Shown here in pieces: positions 1 through 8,486 of a DNA stretch of 64,000 nucleotides (its first letter is position 1; each line of letters opens with the position of its first letter). Source of the stretch: Salinispirillum marinum (lineage in GTDB: Bacteria > Pseudomonadota > Gammaproteobacteria > Pseudomonadales > Natronospirillaceae); the NCBI RefSeq assembly GCF_042651565.1, contig NZ_JBHSDF010000004.1; one strand, given 5' to 3'. Position numbers and translations under genes: made by a program. The notes beneath the pieces are model-generated. The model was given only the letters and a program-made list of their open reading frames with translations. It made no database searches and had not been told where the DNA came from.

Positions 1-333
1 CAGGCCCAACTGACCGTCAAAAACATAATCCGTGGATAAATGGAGCAAGGGAATCGAATGTTCCGCACACACCCGGGCCAGGTTAGCGGCCCCATCCCGA
101 TTGACGGCGTAGCAATGCGCAGCATCCGACTGCGCCGCGCGCACATCAGACACGGCCGCCATATTGACAACATAGGTCGGTTGCTCTCGCTCAACGACGG
201 CAGCAATCTGCTTTAGGTCCGTTATATCCATCTGCGCATGCGCCACGCCGCAGTGCGGTAACTGCAAATCAGCACAGACACGCAGCATTGCTTGCCCTAG
301 TTGGCCGTTCGCGCCAGCAATCAAAATCTTCAT
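1..333 (-). CDS. dTDP-4-dehydrorhamnose reductase (RmlD-like), N-terminal part
   Basis: The minus strand reads from an ATG at 331-333 through 111 open codons to the window edge, so the C-terminal two thirds are missing. The product begins MKILIAGANGQLGQAM, the Rossmann GxxGxxG nucleotide-binding loop of extended short-chain reductases, and continues with VVNMAAVSDV and LLHLSTDYVFDG. The last motif, STDYVFDG, is the signature of RmlD, which reduces dTDP-4-keto-L-rhamnose to dTDP-L-rhamnose for cell-surface polysaccharide. The family is secure; the exact substrate is inferred, because related sugar reductases share this motif. Confidence 0.8.
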   Translation of the reverse strand, partial: MKILIAGANGQLGQAMLRVCADLQLPHCGVAHAQMDITDLKQIAAVVEREQPTYVVNMAAVSDVRAAQSDAAHCYAVNRDGAANLARVCAEHSIPLLHLSTDYVFDGQLGL

Positions 334-526
334 AGCGCGCGGGGTTCCATGCTAGCGGTTATCAATACGGTAAAGCCTTTATTCAATGATTACTAAAGTT
401 CGTCCAAGTAATGTAACCCAGAGCGCAGCGCCAGAACAGAGTTCACGTGGGGAATTTAAGCAAGAATTGGACAATCTCGGGATCTCGACACACAATGACA
501 TAACTGAACATGGAGAAACGTGACTT

Positions 527-751
527 ATGCGTGTTCGCAAACCCAAACTGACGTCGGCATTTACGCGCGTAGGCATGGTCTTCGTCTTGCTCGGCGTTAT
601 TGCGCTGCCCATTGATACCGCAGGTCTTTTCCCCAAACCATCAATCATGCTGTTACCCTTGGGGGTATGTTGTTACATCATCGGTTGGTATCGGGACCGG
701 AAAATATACCGCCCTAAACGCAAGCGTACCTGGGACGATGACGAAACCTAG
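527..751 (+). CDS. small inner-membrane protein of unknown function (74 aa)
   Basis: I do not recognise a family. The 74 aa product has two hydrophobic segments (about residues 14-30 and 40-54) joined by a short Pro-rich loop, and a highly basic tail (RDRKIYRPKRKRTW) ending in acidic residues, so a two-span membrane protein with both ends in the cytoplasm is likely. A GGAG lies 11 nt before the ATG. The stop codon overlaps the stop of the convergent Bcr/CflA gene by 4 nt. Coding status rests on the RBS, the membrane pattern and the tidy packing. Confidence 0.6.
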   Translation: MRVRKPKLTSAFTRVGMVFVLLGVIALPIDTAGLFPKPSIMLLPLGVCCYIIGWYRDRKIYRPKRKRTWDDDET

Positions 752-1950
752 GCCGTTTTAGGCGGCAAGGGTATACGCACCACAAAGCCCCACGCTACCA
801 CCGCTACCGCAACGCCGCTGACCCAAATCCCTAAGGCGGTCGGCATTACCGTACCGTCCATGCGCACCCCTAACCATTGACCGATGAAGAACGAAAAAAT
901 CACCATAATGAAACTGCTCAATGCCGTAGCCGCCCCGGCAGAGCGTGGGAATGGCCCCATGGCTCCACTTTGAGCACAGGGCTGGTTAATGCCATGACCA
1001 ATCATATAGATGTAGAGCGGTAACATGATCGACCACACGGCTTGAATACCCGCCAAAGCTAACACACCCATCAAGGTGCCACCGACCAGCGCAAAGACAC
1101 CGCCAATGGCCACCGTGCGCTGCACCGAGTAGCGCAACAACAATCGACGGCATAACAAAGTACCGCTGATGTAGGAAGCCGACATGGTAAACATCAATAA
1201 ACCGTAGACGGACGACGACAACGACAAGATCTGAATAAACACAAAGGACGACGTGGCTAAAAACACAAACAAACCGGCATAGGTTGCCGACTGCAAGAGC
1301 GCAAACGACCAAAACGTATGATTCGCCAAAATGGACTTCCACGTATGCAGCAATACGTTTGGTCGCAAGGCATCGAGCTTCGGTGCCCGCAAGGTTTCAT
1401 CAATTTTCAACAGAATCAAACCCAAGGCGACGCTGCCCACCACGGCAAGAAACAACAAGGCAATACGCCAGCCAAACAAGTCGGTCAATAAACCGCCGAT
1501 CGGCGTACTGACGCACGCCACCACACCCAGGCCGGATAATCCCTGGCTCATGACCTTGGCCGCCATGATAGGATCATCAAAGCAATCCCGCACCAAGGCA
1601 CGAGCGGCCATAATGGCCGCACCCATCGCAACGCCCTGTAGCACCCGCCAGGCAATCAAACTTTCCATCGAAAAAGAGAAACTGCTGCCGATGGCCGACA
1701 GGGTGTACAAACTTAAGCCGATGATCAAAATGGGACGCCGCCCAACGCGGTCGGAAATCGGCCCCCAAATCAGTTGTGATGCGCCAAATGCCAACAGCAA
1801 GGATGACAAGGTCAACTGTGCCTGTACCATGGTGCCGCCGAAGGTCGTAGTGAGCGCTGGCAACGCAGGCAGATAGAGGTCAGTACTCAGTGGTTGCAGC
1901 CCCAACAGCAAGGTGAGAGCAACCACGAGTACGGCAGGCGATATAGACAC
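748..1950 (-). CDS. Bcr/CflA family MFS drug efflux transporter
   Basis: The 400 aa protein has about 12 hydrophobic segments. The N-terminal half carries STDLYLPALP, typical of Bcr/CflA transporters, followed by the MFS motif A loop GPISDRVGRRP between TM2 and TM3 and the motif-C-like TPIGGLLTDLFGWR region. Family members use the proton gradient to export drugs such as bicyclomycin, chloramphenicol or sulfonamides; the substrate here is unknown. The start is GTG, with AAGGA nine bases upstream. It lies downstream of ssb on the same strand, separated by a long hairpin, so it may be transcribed independently. Confidence 0.85.
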   Translation of the reverse strand: MSISPAVLVVALTLLLGLQPLSTDLYLPALPALTTTFGGTMVQAQLTLSSLLLAFGASQLIWGPISDRVGRRPILIIGLSLYTLSAIGSSFSFSMESLIAWRVLQGVAMGAAIMAARALVRDCFDDPIMAAKVMSQGLSGLGVVACVSTPIGGLLTDLFGWRIALLFLAVVGSVALGLILLKIDETLRAPKLDALRPNVLLHTWKSILANHTFWSFALLQSATYAGLFVFLATSSFVFIQILSLSSSVYGLLMFTMSASYISGTLLCRRLLLRYSVQRTVAIGGVFALVGGTLMGVLALAGIQAVWSIMLPLYIYMIGHGINQPCAQSGAMGPFPRSAGAATALSSFIMVIFSFFIGQWLGVRMDGTVMPTALGIWVSGVAVAVVAWGFVVRIPLPPKTA

Positions 1951-1971
1951 AATGAATTCCTTAGCTAAGAC

Positions 1972-2017
1972 TCACAGGCTTGCAGAGGCACGAACGCCTC
2001 AATGATCAAGCCTGTGA
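1972..2017. terminator. long hairpin between ssb and the Bcr/CflA gene
   Basis: An 11 bp perfect inverted repeat (TCACAGGCTTG at 1972-1982, CAAGCCTGTGA at 2007-2017) encloses a second 5 bp stem (GAGGC 1985-1989, GCCTC 1996-2000). It begins 21 nt after the ssb stop on the minus strand. No U-run follows on either strand, so it could be a transcript-end or stabilising structure rather than a classical intrinsic terminator. Confidence 0.5.
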
Positions 2018-2038
2018 TAGTACTGAAGAGGCCTTGGC

Positions 2039-2587
2039 TCAAAAAGGAATGTCGTCATCGAAATCATCAAAGGAACTGGTAGGCTGTGCGGCTTGTTGCT
2101 GCGGAGCCTGCTGCTGTGGGGCTTGCTGCCGTGGCGGCGCTTGGTTCGGCTGGTTGAACGGATTGTTGTTGCCTTGCTGGTTGCCATAACCACCGCCTTG
2201 TGAGCCACCGTAAGACTGACCGCCCTGGTTGCCGCCGCCTTGGTTGCCGCCACCCATCAACTGCATTTCGTTACAGACGATTTCCGTCGTCCAACGGTCA
2301 TTACCGTTTTGATCCTGCCACTTACGAGTCTGCAAGCGTCCTTCCAAATAAACCAGTGAACCTTTGGTTAAATACTGGGCGGCAATTTCGGCCTGACGAC
2401 CGAACAAGGTGCAGCGGTGCCATTCGGTTTGGTCCGGGCCGCGCGTGCCATCAGGGTTCTTCGAGCCCAATTCATTGGTCGCTACGTTTAAGTTTGCCAC
2501 CTGCATGCCACTGGCCGTTGCTTTAACATCAGGGTCCTGGCCCAAGCGGCCAAGAATGATCACTTTGTTTACTGTACCTTTTGCCAT
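2039..2587 (-). CDS. ssb: single-stranded DNA-binding protein
   Basis: SSB binds single-stranded DNA in replication, recombination and repair and recruits partners through its C-terminal tip. The 182 aa product opens with MAKGTVNKVIILGRLGQDP and has the OB-fold core to about residue 112 (WHRCTLFGRQAEIAAQYL, VYLEGRLQTRKWQDQNG). A disordered Gly/Gln/Asn/Pro linker follows, including several APQQQ repeats, and then the acidic DDFDDDIPF tip. It starts 4 nt after the stop of the YajR-like MFS gene, so the two are cotranscribed. This MFS-ssb order divergent from uvrA is also seen in pseudomonads. Confidence 0.97.
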   Translation of the reverse strand: MAKGTVNKVIILGRLGQDPDVKATASGMQVANLNVATNELGSKNPDGTRGPDQTEWHRCTLFGRQAEIAAQYLTKGSLVYLEGRLQTRKWQDQNGNDRWTTEIVCNEMQLMGGGNQGGGNQGGQSYGGSQGGGYGNQQGNNNPFNQPNQAPPRQQAPQQQAPQQQAAQPTSSFDDFDDDIPF

Positions 2588-2591
2588 GGTT

Positions 2592-3950
2592 CTAATCCGC
2601 CTTCCTGTTATCTTGCGCTGCCATCAAAGCAGTCTCATCAAATTCATGTCGGGACACCCGTAGCATTACGGACCCTTCTTGCTCATCAATATGGACATCC
2701 AAAACACCGTCTAACGCCGCTAATTGCTCTTGCCAAACCGGTAACGAGTTATGCCGCGCTGCGGGAATATCACTGAGATTCAGCACCAGTTGCCGGGTTA
2801 AAGGTGGCGGTGCTTGAAGGAGTGTGAGCATGAACCATATCAGCAGTAAGATCAATGCAGCGGTACCCAAACTGGTCATTTCCCAGCGGTCTATTACCTG
2901 CCCACCGACAACTCCACCGGCCGCTGCGCCCAAGAATTGCGCGGTGGAGAAGAAGCCCATGGCTGTTCCGCGCTGGGCCACCGGTGCCATACGGCTTAAC
3001 CATGAAGGTAGGCTGGCTTCAAGAAAATTAAACCCGACGAAAAATAACGCCATCGCCACCACGAGAGTGCCCATCCCCATGCCACCCCAAAACATCAAGC
3101 CGATCCCGACCGCCAAGAGCACCTGCGCCAACAACAGCATGGGTTTGGGCAAGCCCCGGCCTTCGCTCACCCCCATCATGGGGCCCAAGGCCACAAAGGC
3201 CAGAACACCCACCACCAAATACAGCCAACCTTGCTGGGCCAGGCTCAATCCCAACTCCGACAACTGCTGCGGCAAATACAAAAACGTACTGGCAAGAATG
3301 GCATGTAAAAAGAATACGCCGAGATTGAGCGTCCACAAACTGCGTTCCGCCAACACCGGGCGCATGGCACTGGCCTGCCAGCGTTGATATCCATGTTCGC
3401 TGTGCCGCACCGGAACCGGCAAGCTGAACACCAGCACCATGCTGCCCAACGCCAACACAGCGGTAAAAAAGAACACGCCCGACAACCCGAACGCATTGGC
3501 GACCAACGGCCCCACCACCATGGCTAAACTGAACGACGCCCCAATACTGATACCCACCACCGCAAGGGCACGGGTGCGGAATTTGGGAGGAGTAAGATCA
3601 CTTAACAACGCCAGCAGTGTGCTGGATATAGCCCCCGCACCTTGCAACGCACGACCCACCACCAACCACACAACATGGTCCGCCAGTGCCGCTACGACAC
3701 TGCCCACCGCAAACACCAACAAACCCACCACCAGAATCGGTCGGCGGCCAATGACATCCGACAATACCCCCAATGGAATTTGCAAGCTCGCCTGCGTGAG
3801 CCCATAGATGCCCAAGGCCAAACCTAGCGTGGTGGCCGTCGCGCCGGGATAGTCCTGCCCCAGTACAAACAACACTGGCAACACCATGAACAAACCCAGC
3901 ATCCGAGTCATATAAATCAAACTGATCGAGATAACGGTGCGTAATGGCAC
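2592..3950 (-). CDS. YajR-like MFS transporter with C-terminal ferredoxin-like domain
   Basis: The 452 aa protein has 12 transmembrane segments, starting with a hydrophobic helix containing YMTRMLGLFMVLPV. The MFS motif A (GVLSDVIGRRP) and the helix-4 RALQGAGAIS region are present. Beyond about residue 385 it has a soluble tail (LVLNLSDIPAARHNSLPVWQEQLAALDGVLDVHIDEQEGSVMLRV, here split for description) that resembles the small YAM domain of E. coli YajR, which is almost the same length. The transported substrate is unknown. The start is GTG; AGGA lies about 10 nt upstream. First gene of the MFS-ssb unit, divergent from uvrA across a 145 nt gap. Confidence 0.8.
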   Translation of the reverse strand: MPLRTVISISLIYMTRMLGLFMVLPVLFVLGQDYPGATATTLGLALGIYGLTQASLQIPLGVLSDVIGRRPILVVGLLVFAVGSVVAALADHVVWLVVGRALQGAGAISSTLLALLSDLTPPKFRTRALAVVGISIGASFSLAMVVGPLVANAFGLSGVFFFTAVLALGSMVLVFSLPVPVRHSEHGYQRWQASAMRPVLAERSLWTLNLGVFFLHAILASTFLYLPQQLSELGLSLAQQGWLYLVVGVLAFVALGPMMGVSEGRGLPKPMLLLAQVLLAVGIGLMFWGGMGMGTLVVAMALFFVGFNFLEASLPSWLSRMAPVAQRGTAMGFFSTAQFLGAAAGGVVGGQVIDRWEMTSLGTAALILLLIWFMLTLLQAPPPLTRQLVLNLSDIPAARHNSLPVWQEQLAALDGVLDVHIDEQEGSVMLRVSRHEFDETALMAAQDNRKAD

Positions 3951-4041
3951 AGATAGGTCCTAGCGCGAATTTGGGGCGCTTAGTGTAATGATGTGGCAAC
4001 AAAATGGCGACCTTTGCGACACATCGAAAGGCCGACTGGAA

Positions 4042-4061
4042 GACTGTATATCATTCCAGTA
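4042..4061 (+). promoter_or_regulatory. LexA (SOS) box upstream of uvrA
   Basis: GACTGTATATCATTCCAGTA contains the invariant CTG-N10-CAG core (CTG 4044-4046, CAG 4057-4059) and matches the E. coli consensus TACTGTATATATATACAGTA at 15 of 20 positions. It lies about 35-55 bp before the uvrA start, where a LexA operator is expected. It could also affect the divergent MFS-ssb promoter. Confidence 0.85.
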
Positions 4062-4095
4062 TTATTCCCGATCCTATTGAGTGTACCAGAGGCTT

Positions 4096-6945
4096 ATGAA
4101 GAACATCGACGTACAGGGTGCCCGCACGCACAATCTGAAAAACATCAATGTGTCGATCCCGCGTGATCAGTTAGTGGTCATCACCGGCCTCAGTGGGTCA
4201 GGCAAATCATCCCTGGCATTCGATACGCTCTATGCCGAAGGTCAACGGCGCTATGTCGAGTCATTGTCCACCTATGCCCGGCAGTTCCTGTCGATGATGG
4301 AAAAACCCGATGTTGATCACATTGAGGGTTTGTCGCCTGCTATTTCCATCGAACAGAAAACCACCACGCACAACCCGCGTTCTACGGTAGGCACCACCAC
4401 CGAGATTTATGACTATTTGCGTCTGCTGTTCGCCCGCGCCGGGGAACCGCGTTGCCCGGAACACGGCGAACCGCTTGCCGCACAAACCGTCAGCCAGATG
4501 GTCGACCAAGTGATGGCGCTGCCGGAAGGCGCGCGCTTGATGTTGTTGGCCCCCATTGTGAAAGAGCGCAAGGGCGAGCACTTACATGTGTTCGAGCAAC
4601 TTCGGGCGCAGGGCTTTGTGCGCGTCAGAGTCAATGGTTTGGTATGTGATCTCGATGACGTCCCTGAACTCGACAAAAAGAAAAAACACAGCATTGAAGC
4701 GGTGGTCGACCGTTTTAAAGTACGTGATGATCTGCGCTTGCGGTTGGCAGAATCGTTCGAAACCTGCTTGGCCCTGGCGGACGATGTCGCCATCATCATG
4801 TCGATGGACGACGACGGCCCTGACCCACTGATATTCTCGGCCAAATTTGCCTGTCCCGTTTGTGGCTACTCTATCCCTGAACTGGAACCACGGGTGTTTT
4901 CGTTCAACAACCCGGCGGGCGCCTGCCCGACCTGCGACGGCTTGGGCGTAAAGCAGTATTTTGATGAACATAAAGTCGTCCAAGGACCGCATTTACGCTT
5001 GGCGGAAGGTGCTATTTCTGGCTGGGACCGGCGCAGCATCTACTATTTTTCTATGCTCGAAGCCTTAGCGGAGCACGATGGCATTGATTTAAGCAAAGAC
5101 TGGGAACAGCTTCCCGAGCGCTTTAAAGACCGCGTATTACGCGGTACGGGTGCTGAAAAAATCCGCTTTCGCTACGTCAACAGCCGGGGCGATACGGTAG
5201 AACGCTCGCATCCTTTTGAAGGCGTTTTACCCAATATGGAGCGCCGCTACCGCGAGACCGAATCGGCCTCCGTGCGTGAAGACCTTGCCAAATACCTCAC
5301 CGAGCAACCTTGCCCGGACTGCCACGGCTCGCGCTTGAAGGAATCTTCGCGCCATGTATTTGTCGACAACCACAATTTGCCCGCCATCACCCACATGCCC
5401 ATTGGTGACGCTTACACCTATTTCGAGCAACTGGCGTTACCGGGAAAACAAGGTGAAATTGCGGATAAAATCCTCAAAGAAATTCGCCAGCGCTTATCGT
5501 TTCTCGTGAATGTTGGCTTGGATTACCTCAGCATTGACCGCTCCGCTAACACCCTGTCCGGTGGCGAAACGCAACGTATCCGACTGGCCAGCCAAATTGG
5601 CGCCGGCTTGGTTGGGGTTATGTACATTTTGGATGAGCCCTCCATCGGCTTGCACCAACGCGACAACGCACGCTTGCTCGACGCGCTTCGCCATCTGCGT
5701 GACCTGGGCAACACCGTTTTGGTGGTTGAGCACGATGAAGACGCCATTCGCCTTGCCGACTACGTGCTAGACATAGGCCCCGGCGCGGGCGTTCATGGTG
5801 GTGAAGTGGTGGCCTGTGGCACGCCCGACGAGGTGATGCGCAATCCGGCATCCTTAACGGGCCAATACTTGTCAGGAAAACAACGCATAGATGTACCACA
5901 CGAGCGCCACCCATTCCCGAAAGGCCATGTATTGCGCTTAGAAGGCGCGAACGGCAACAATTTGCAGAATGTCACACTGGAAATTCCGGTCGGTTTATTC
6001 ACCTGCGTGACCGGCGTATCAGGCTCGGGCAAATCTACCCTGATCAACAGCACACTGTACCCACTCGCCGCCACGGCTCTGAACAATGCCACGACGTTGC
6101 GTGCCAGCACGCACCAGCGCATTTTGGGCTTAGAGCATTTCGACAAGGTGGTGGATATAGACCAGAGCCCCATTGGCCGGACACCTCGCTCGAACCCCGC
6201 GACCTACACCGGCATATTCACCGCGGTGCGTGAGTTGTTTGCGGCCACCCAAGAAGCCCGTTCACGCGGCTATACGCCGGGCCGCTTCAGTTTTAACGTA
6301 CGTGGTGGACGCTGCGAGGCGTGCCAAGGCGATGGCGTGATCAAGGTCGAAATGCACTTTCTCGCGGATATTTATGTACCCTGCGACGTGTGTATGAGTA
6401 AACGCTATAACCGCGAGACGTTAGAAGTGCTGTACAAAGGCAAAAATATCCATGAAGTGCTGGACATGACAGTAGAAGAAGCCAATGCGTTTTTTACCAA
6501 CATCCCGGCTCTGCAGCGCAAAATGCAAACGCTGATGGATGTGGGCCTGTCGTATGTAAAACTTGGCCAGTCAGCCACCACACTTTCAGGCGGTGAAGCA
6601 CAACGGGTTAAACTGGCGAAAGAACTGTCAAAGCGTGATACGGGGAAAACGCTGTACATTCTGGACGAGCCCACCACCGGTTTGCATTTCCACGACATTA
6701 AGCAGTTGTTACAGGTACTGCATCAACTGCGTGATCGTGGCAATACCATTGTGGTTATCGAACACAATCTGGATGTGGTGAAAACGGCCGATTGGGTAGT
6801 GGACCTCGGCCCAGAGGGCGGTATTCGTGGCGGGCAGATCATTGGTGTTGGCACCCCTGAAGCTATAGCGGCGATGCCGCATTCGCTGACCGGGAAGTTC
6901 CTCGCCCCGTTGTTGGCGCAGGCAAAAGAGCATGTGTTGGCTTAA
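4096..6945 (+). CDS. uvrA: UvrABC excinuclease ATPase subunit A
   Basis: UvrA finds DNA lesions and loads UvrB in nucleotide excision repair. Two ABC ATPase modules are visible: Walker A GLSGSGKSS and GVSGSGKST, signature loops LSGGETQRIRLASQIG and LSGGEAQRVKLAKELS, and Walker B regions YILDEPSIGLH and YILDEPTTGLH. Zinc-binding CxxC pairs occur in CPVCGYS...CPTCDG and CEACQGDG...CDVCM. I chose ATG 4096 (949 aa; E. coli 940), so the protein begins MKNIDVQGARTHNLKNI; the in-frame GTG at 4081 would add five residues without a better RBS. AGAGG lies only 3 nt before this ATG, so the start is not certain. An SOS box precedes the gene. Confidence 0.97.
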   Translation: MKNIDVQGARTHNLKNINVSIPRDQLVVITGLSGSGKSSLAFDTLYAEGQRRYVESLSTYARQFLSMMEKPDVDHIEGLSPAISIEQKTTTHNPRSTVGTTTEIYDYLRLLFARAGEPRCPEHGEPLAAQTVSQMVDQVMALPEGARLMLLAPIVKERKGEHLHVFEQLRAQGFVRVRVNGLVCDLDDVPELDKKKKHSIEAVVDRFKVRDDLRLRLAESFETCLALADDVAIIMSMDDDGPDPLIFSAKFACPVCGYSIPELEPRVFSFNNPAGACPTCDGLGVKQYFDEHKVVQGPHLRLAEGAISGWDRRSIYYFSMLEALAEHDGIDLSKDWEQLPERFKDRVLRGTGAEKIRFRYVNSRGDTVERSHPFEGVLPNMERRYRETESASVREDLAKYLTEQPCPDCHGSRLKESSRHVFVDNHNLPAITHMPIGDAYTYFEQLALPGKQGEIADKILKEIRQRLSFLVNVGLDYLSIDRSANTLSGGETQRIRLASQIGAGLVGVMYILDEPSIGLHQRDNARLLDALRHLRDLGNTVLVVEHDEDAIRLADYVLDIGPGAGVHGGEVVACGTPDEVMRNPASLTGQYLSGKQRIDVPHERHPFPKGHVLRLEGANGNNLQNVTLEIPVGLFTCVTGVSGSGKSTLINSTLYPLAATALNNATTLRASTHQRILGLEHFDKVVDIDQSPIGRTPRSNPATYTGIFTAVRELFAATQEARSRGYTPGRFSFNVRGGRCEACQGDGVIKVEMHFLADIYVPCDVCMSKRYNRETLEVLYKGKNIHEVLDMTVEEANAFFTNIPALQRKMQTLMDVGLSYVKLGQSATTLSGGEAQRVKLAKELSKRDTGKTLYILDEPTTGLHFHDIKQLLQVLHQLRDRGNTIVVIEHNLDVVKTADWVVDLGPEGGIRGGQIIGVGTPEAIAAMPHSLTGKFLAPLLAQAKEHVLA

Positions 6946-6987
6946 TGTTCGTTGATGCTGGCGGCGTATCCCGGCTGGGCTTTCGGG

Positions 6988-7038
6988 GTGTGCCTCCGGC
7001 GCTTCACGGCAGGCCGGAAGGCGCGCCTTGAGGCACAC
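6988..7038 (+). terminator. hairpin downstream of uvrA
   Basis: A 9 bp perfect stem (GTGTGCCTC 6988-6996, GAGGCACAC 7030-7038) with inner GC-rich pairing (GGCGC 6998-7002, GCGCC 7023-7027) starts 43 nt after the uvrA stop. There is no adjacent U-run; a short T-run follows only at about 7060 after a GCCCGCGGGC palindrome. Likely a transcript-end structure. Confidence 0.45.
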
Positions 7039-7154
7039 ACCCTACGCCCGCGGGCAGAGCTTTTTCGCACTCAGCGTATAAAGCTTTCTTTGTCGCACAG
7101 CCCTGCTCAACCTCGTCGCTGATCGAAAGATCACCCCTCAGGGCACTCAAAACC

Positions 7155-7280
7155 CTGAAAATTATTTTCTCGACCGATCACGCAAGAATATTCTACAAAC
7201 TACTTACTTAAATTCTATTAAGCTATTGATATATTTACGTTTATTTCCATTAACATTATTATTTTCGTATATTCTAATCT
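7155..7280. other. AT-rich non-coding segment
   Basis: This 126 nt segment is markedly richer in A+T than the surrounding sequence, with runs such as TTGATATATTTACG and TTAACATTATTATTTTCG, and has no convincing ORF. It leads directly into the 19 bp inverted repeat. It may hold a promoter for the structured block that follows, or be acquired DNA. Confidence 0.5.
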
Positions 7281-7326
7281 AGTGAAACCTGACGATTTTC
7301 CACCCCCAAAATCGTCAGGTTTCACT
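7281..7326. repeat. perfect 19 bp inverted repeat with 8 nt loop
   Basis: AGTGAAACCTGACGATTTT (7281-7299) and its exact complement AAAATCGTCAGGTTTCACT (7308-7326) flank a CCACCCCC loop. Neither strand has a T-run just after the stem, so it does not look like a standard Rho-independent terminator. It could be a recombinase or insertion target, a transcript-processing hairpin, or the 5' end of the structured block downstream. Confidence 0.85.
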
Positions 7327-7507
7327 ATGGTGCTGGGGAAAATAAGGGTGTTATTCTAACCCCCGTTGAAGCGAGCGGGTGAAGGATGCTCCACCTCAGG
7401 GAAGTTGCCTGCGAAGGATTTGCCGGCATGCAAAAGGAAACGCATCAGTTCGCAGACACAGGTAGAAGGATTAACGCTGAGCCAAGGATGGCTACCCCTC
7501 TTTTTTT
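7327..7507 (+). ncRNA. possible structured non-coding RNA ending in a T-run
   Basis: There is no convincing ORF, but consecutive stems can be drawn: GGGT 7346-7349 with ACCC 7359-7362, or CCCG 7362-7365 with CGGG 7376-7379; CTGCGAA 7409-7415 with TTCGCAG 7449-7455, enclosing TTTGC 7419-7423 with GCAAA 7430-7434 around a CGGCAT loop; and AGCC 7480-7483 with GGCT 7490-7493. Seven Ts at 7501-7507 then give a terminator-like end. I recognise no RNA family: it is not 6S, tmRNA, SRP RNA or RNase P. The reading as an RNA gene is inference, and no homologues could be compared. Confidence 0.3.
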
Positions 7508-7603
7508 AGCAAATACCGGGCTGCCTTTTTTGTACTCACCGAATTCGTTTAGGCCAGGGGCATAGGCATACCCCGAATTCCCATGCTAGGGTAAACGCAT
7601 GGC

Positions 7604-7623
7604 GGGTCATTCGTGAATGACCC
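7604..7623 (-). terminator. hairpin abutting the nudC stop codon
   Basis: GGGTCATT (7604-7611) and AATGACCC (7616-7623) form a perfect 8 bp stem with a 4 nt loop, directly next to the nudC stop codon at 7624-7626. No strong U-run follows on the minus strand. Probably marks the end of the nudC transcript. Confidence 0.5.
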
Positions 7624-8451
7624 CTACAGATAACCGCGTTCGCGCTTATAGGTATCCACGAGATAGCCACTGATCGACCCGCTGGGTGGCCGCTTCGGCA
7701 AATTATCCAACGGCCACCAGCGCGCATCGACAATCTCGGTGGGTTCCAACACAAACTCACCATCCGCGTAATCGGCCAAAAAGCCAAGCATCAGCTGATT
7801 TGGAAAGGGCCAAGTCTGGCTATTGATGTAACGCAAATTGGTAATCCGCAACCCGACTTCCTCGAAAACCTCCCGATGCACGGCTTGCTCAACCGACTCG
7901 CCCACCTCCATAAAGCCCGCTAAGGTGCTGTAATACCCCGACTTCTGTTGCCGCACTCCTTGCGCCAACAGTACTTCATCACCACGGGTCACCAAGACAA
8001 TGATGCAAGGATGAATCCGCGGATAAAAGCGCAGGCGACATGGGTCACACGCCAAATAATGCTCTTCATAGGCGCGCCGGGTTTGCCTCCCGCATTGGCC
8101 GCAATATTGATGTTGGCGTAACCAAGTGACCAATTGCGCGGCGCGGCTGGCCACCGCGAAGGCTTGTTCCGACAATAACAATAAATCACGCAGTGGAATC
8201 CAGTAATGGCCCTGCGGCGCAATCACTTCTTCAGGCCATTGCACAGCATAATATGGCCGTGCTTCAACATAACCCAACCAAATAGGTTCTTCAGCCAAGC
8301 CCATATCCACCAACTGAGGAGGCTGCCAGTGGTCGGCTTGCGTGGACAACACATCCTGTCCGCGCACAATCACCACGCGCGATTGCGCCGGAATGGTCTC
8401 AGGCGGGGCATTAAGTTCCCAAGTTAACGGGTTGAGATCATATAGCATCAA
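7624..8451 (-). CDS. nudC: NADH pyrophosphatase / RNA-deNADding Nudix hydrolase NudC
   Basis: NudC hydrolyses NAD(H) and removes NAD caps from RNA 5' ends. The 275 aa protein has the NudC zinc ribbon (CGQCGRQTRRAYEEHYLACDPC, about residues 117-138) followed by a complete Nudix box, GFMEVGESVEQAVHREVFEE, fitting Gx5Ex7REUxEExGU. Downstream is SQTWPFPNQLMLGF; the SQPWPFPxS-type motif after the Nudix box identifies the NudC subfamily. The length is normal. The gene lies 35 nt downstream of the PatZ-like gene on the same strand and may be cotranscribed with it. Confidence 0.93.
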   Translation of the reverse strand: MMLYDLNPLTWELNAPPETIPAQSRVVIVRGQDVLSTQADHWQPPQLVDMGLAEEPIWLGYVEARPYYAVQWPEEVIAPQGHYWIPLRDLLLLSEQAFAVASRAAQLVTWLRQHQYCGQCGRQTRRAYEEHYLACDPCRLRFYPRIHPCIIVLVTRGDEVLLAQGVRQQKSGYYSTLAGFMEVGESVEQAVHREVFEEVGLRITNLRYINSQTWPFPNQLMLGFLADYADGEFVLEPTEIVDARWWPLDNLPKRPPSGSISGYLVDTYKRERGYL

Positions 8452-8486
8452 ACGTCCTACTTTTTATACTGAAAGCCTAAACATAT

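Noticed and set aside
1331..1876. Long plus-strand open frame (181 aa) across the Bcr/CflA gene
   Set aside because: Antisense to a clear MFS gene, with no RBS or domain; a codon-bias shadow.
4081..4095. GTG start of uvrA at 4081
   Set aside because: Adds five non-family residues and has no better RBS; ATG 4096 matches the UvrA N terminus.
7281..7326. Rho-independent terminator
   Set aside because: Perfect stem but no T-run directly after it on either strand; kept as a repeat.
7327..7507. Group II intron or retron RNA
   Set aside because: No domain V sequence and no reverse transcriptase gene nearby; only small stems can be shown.
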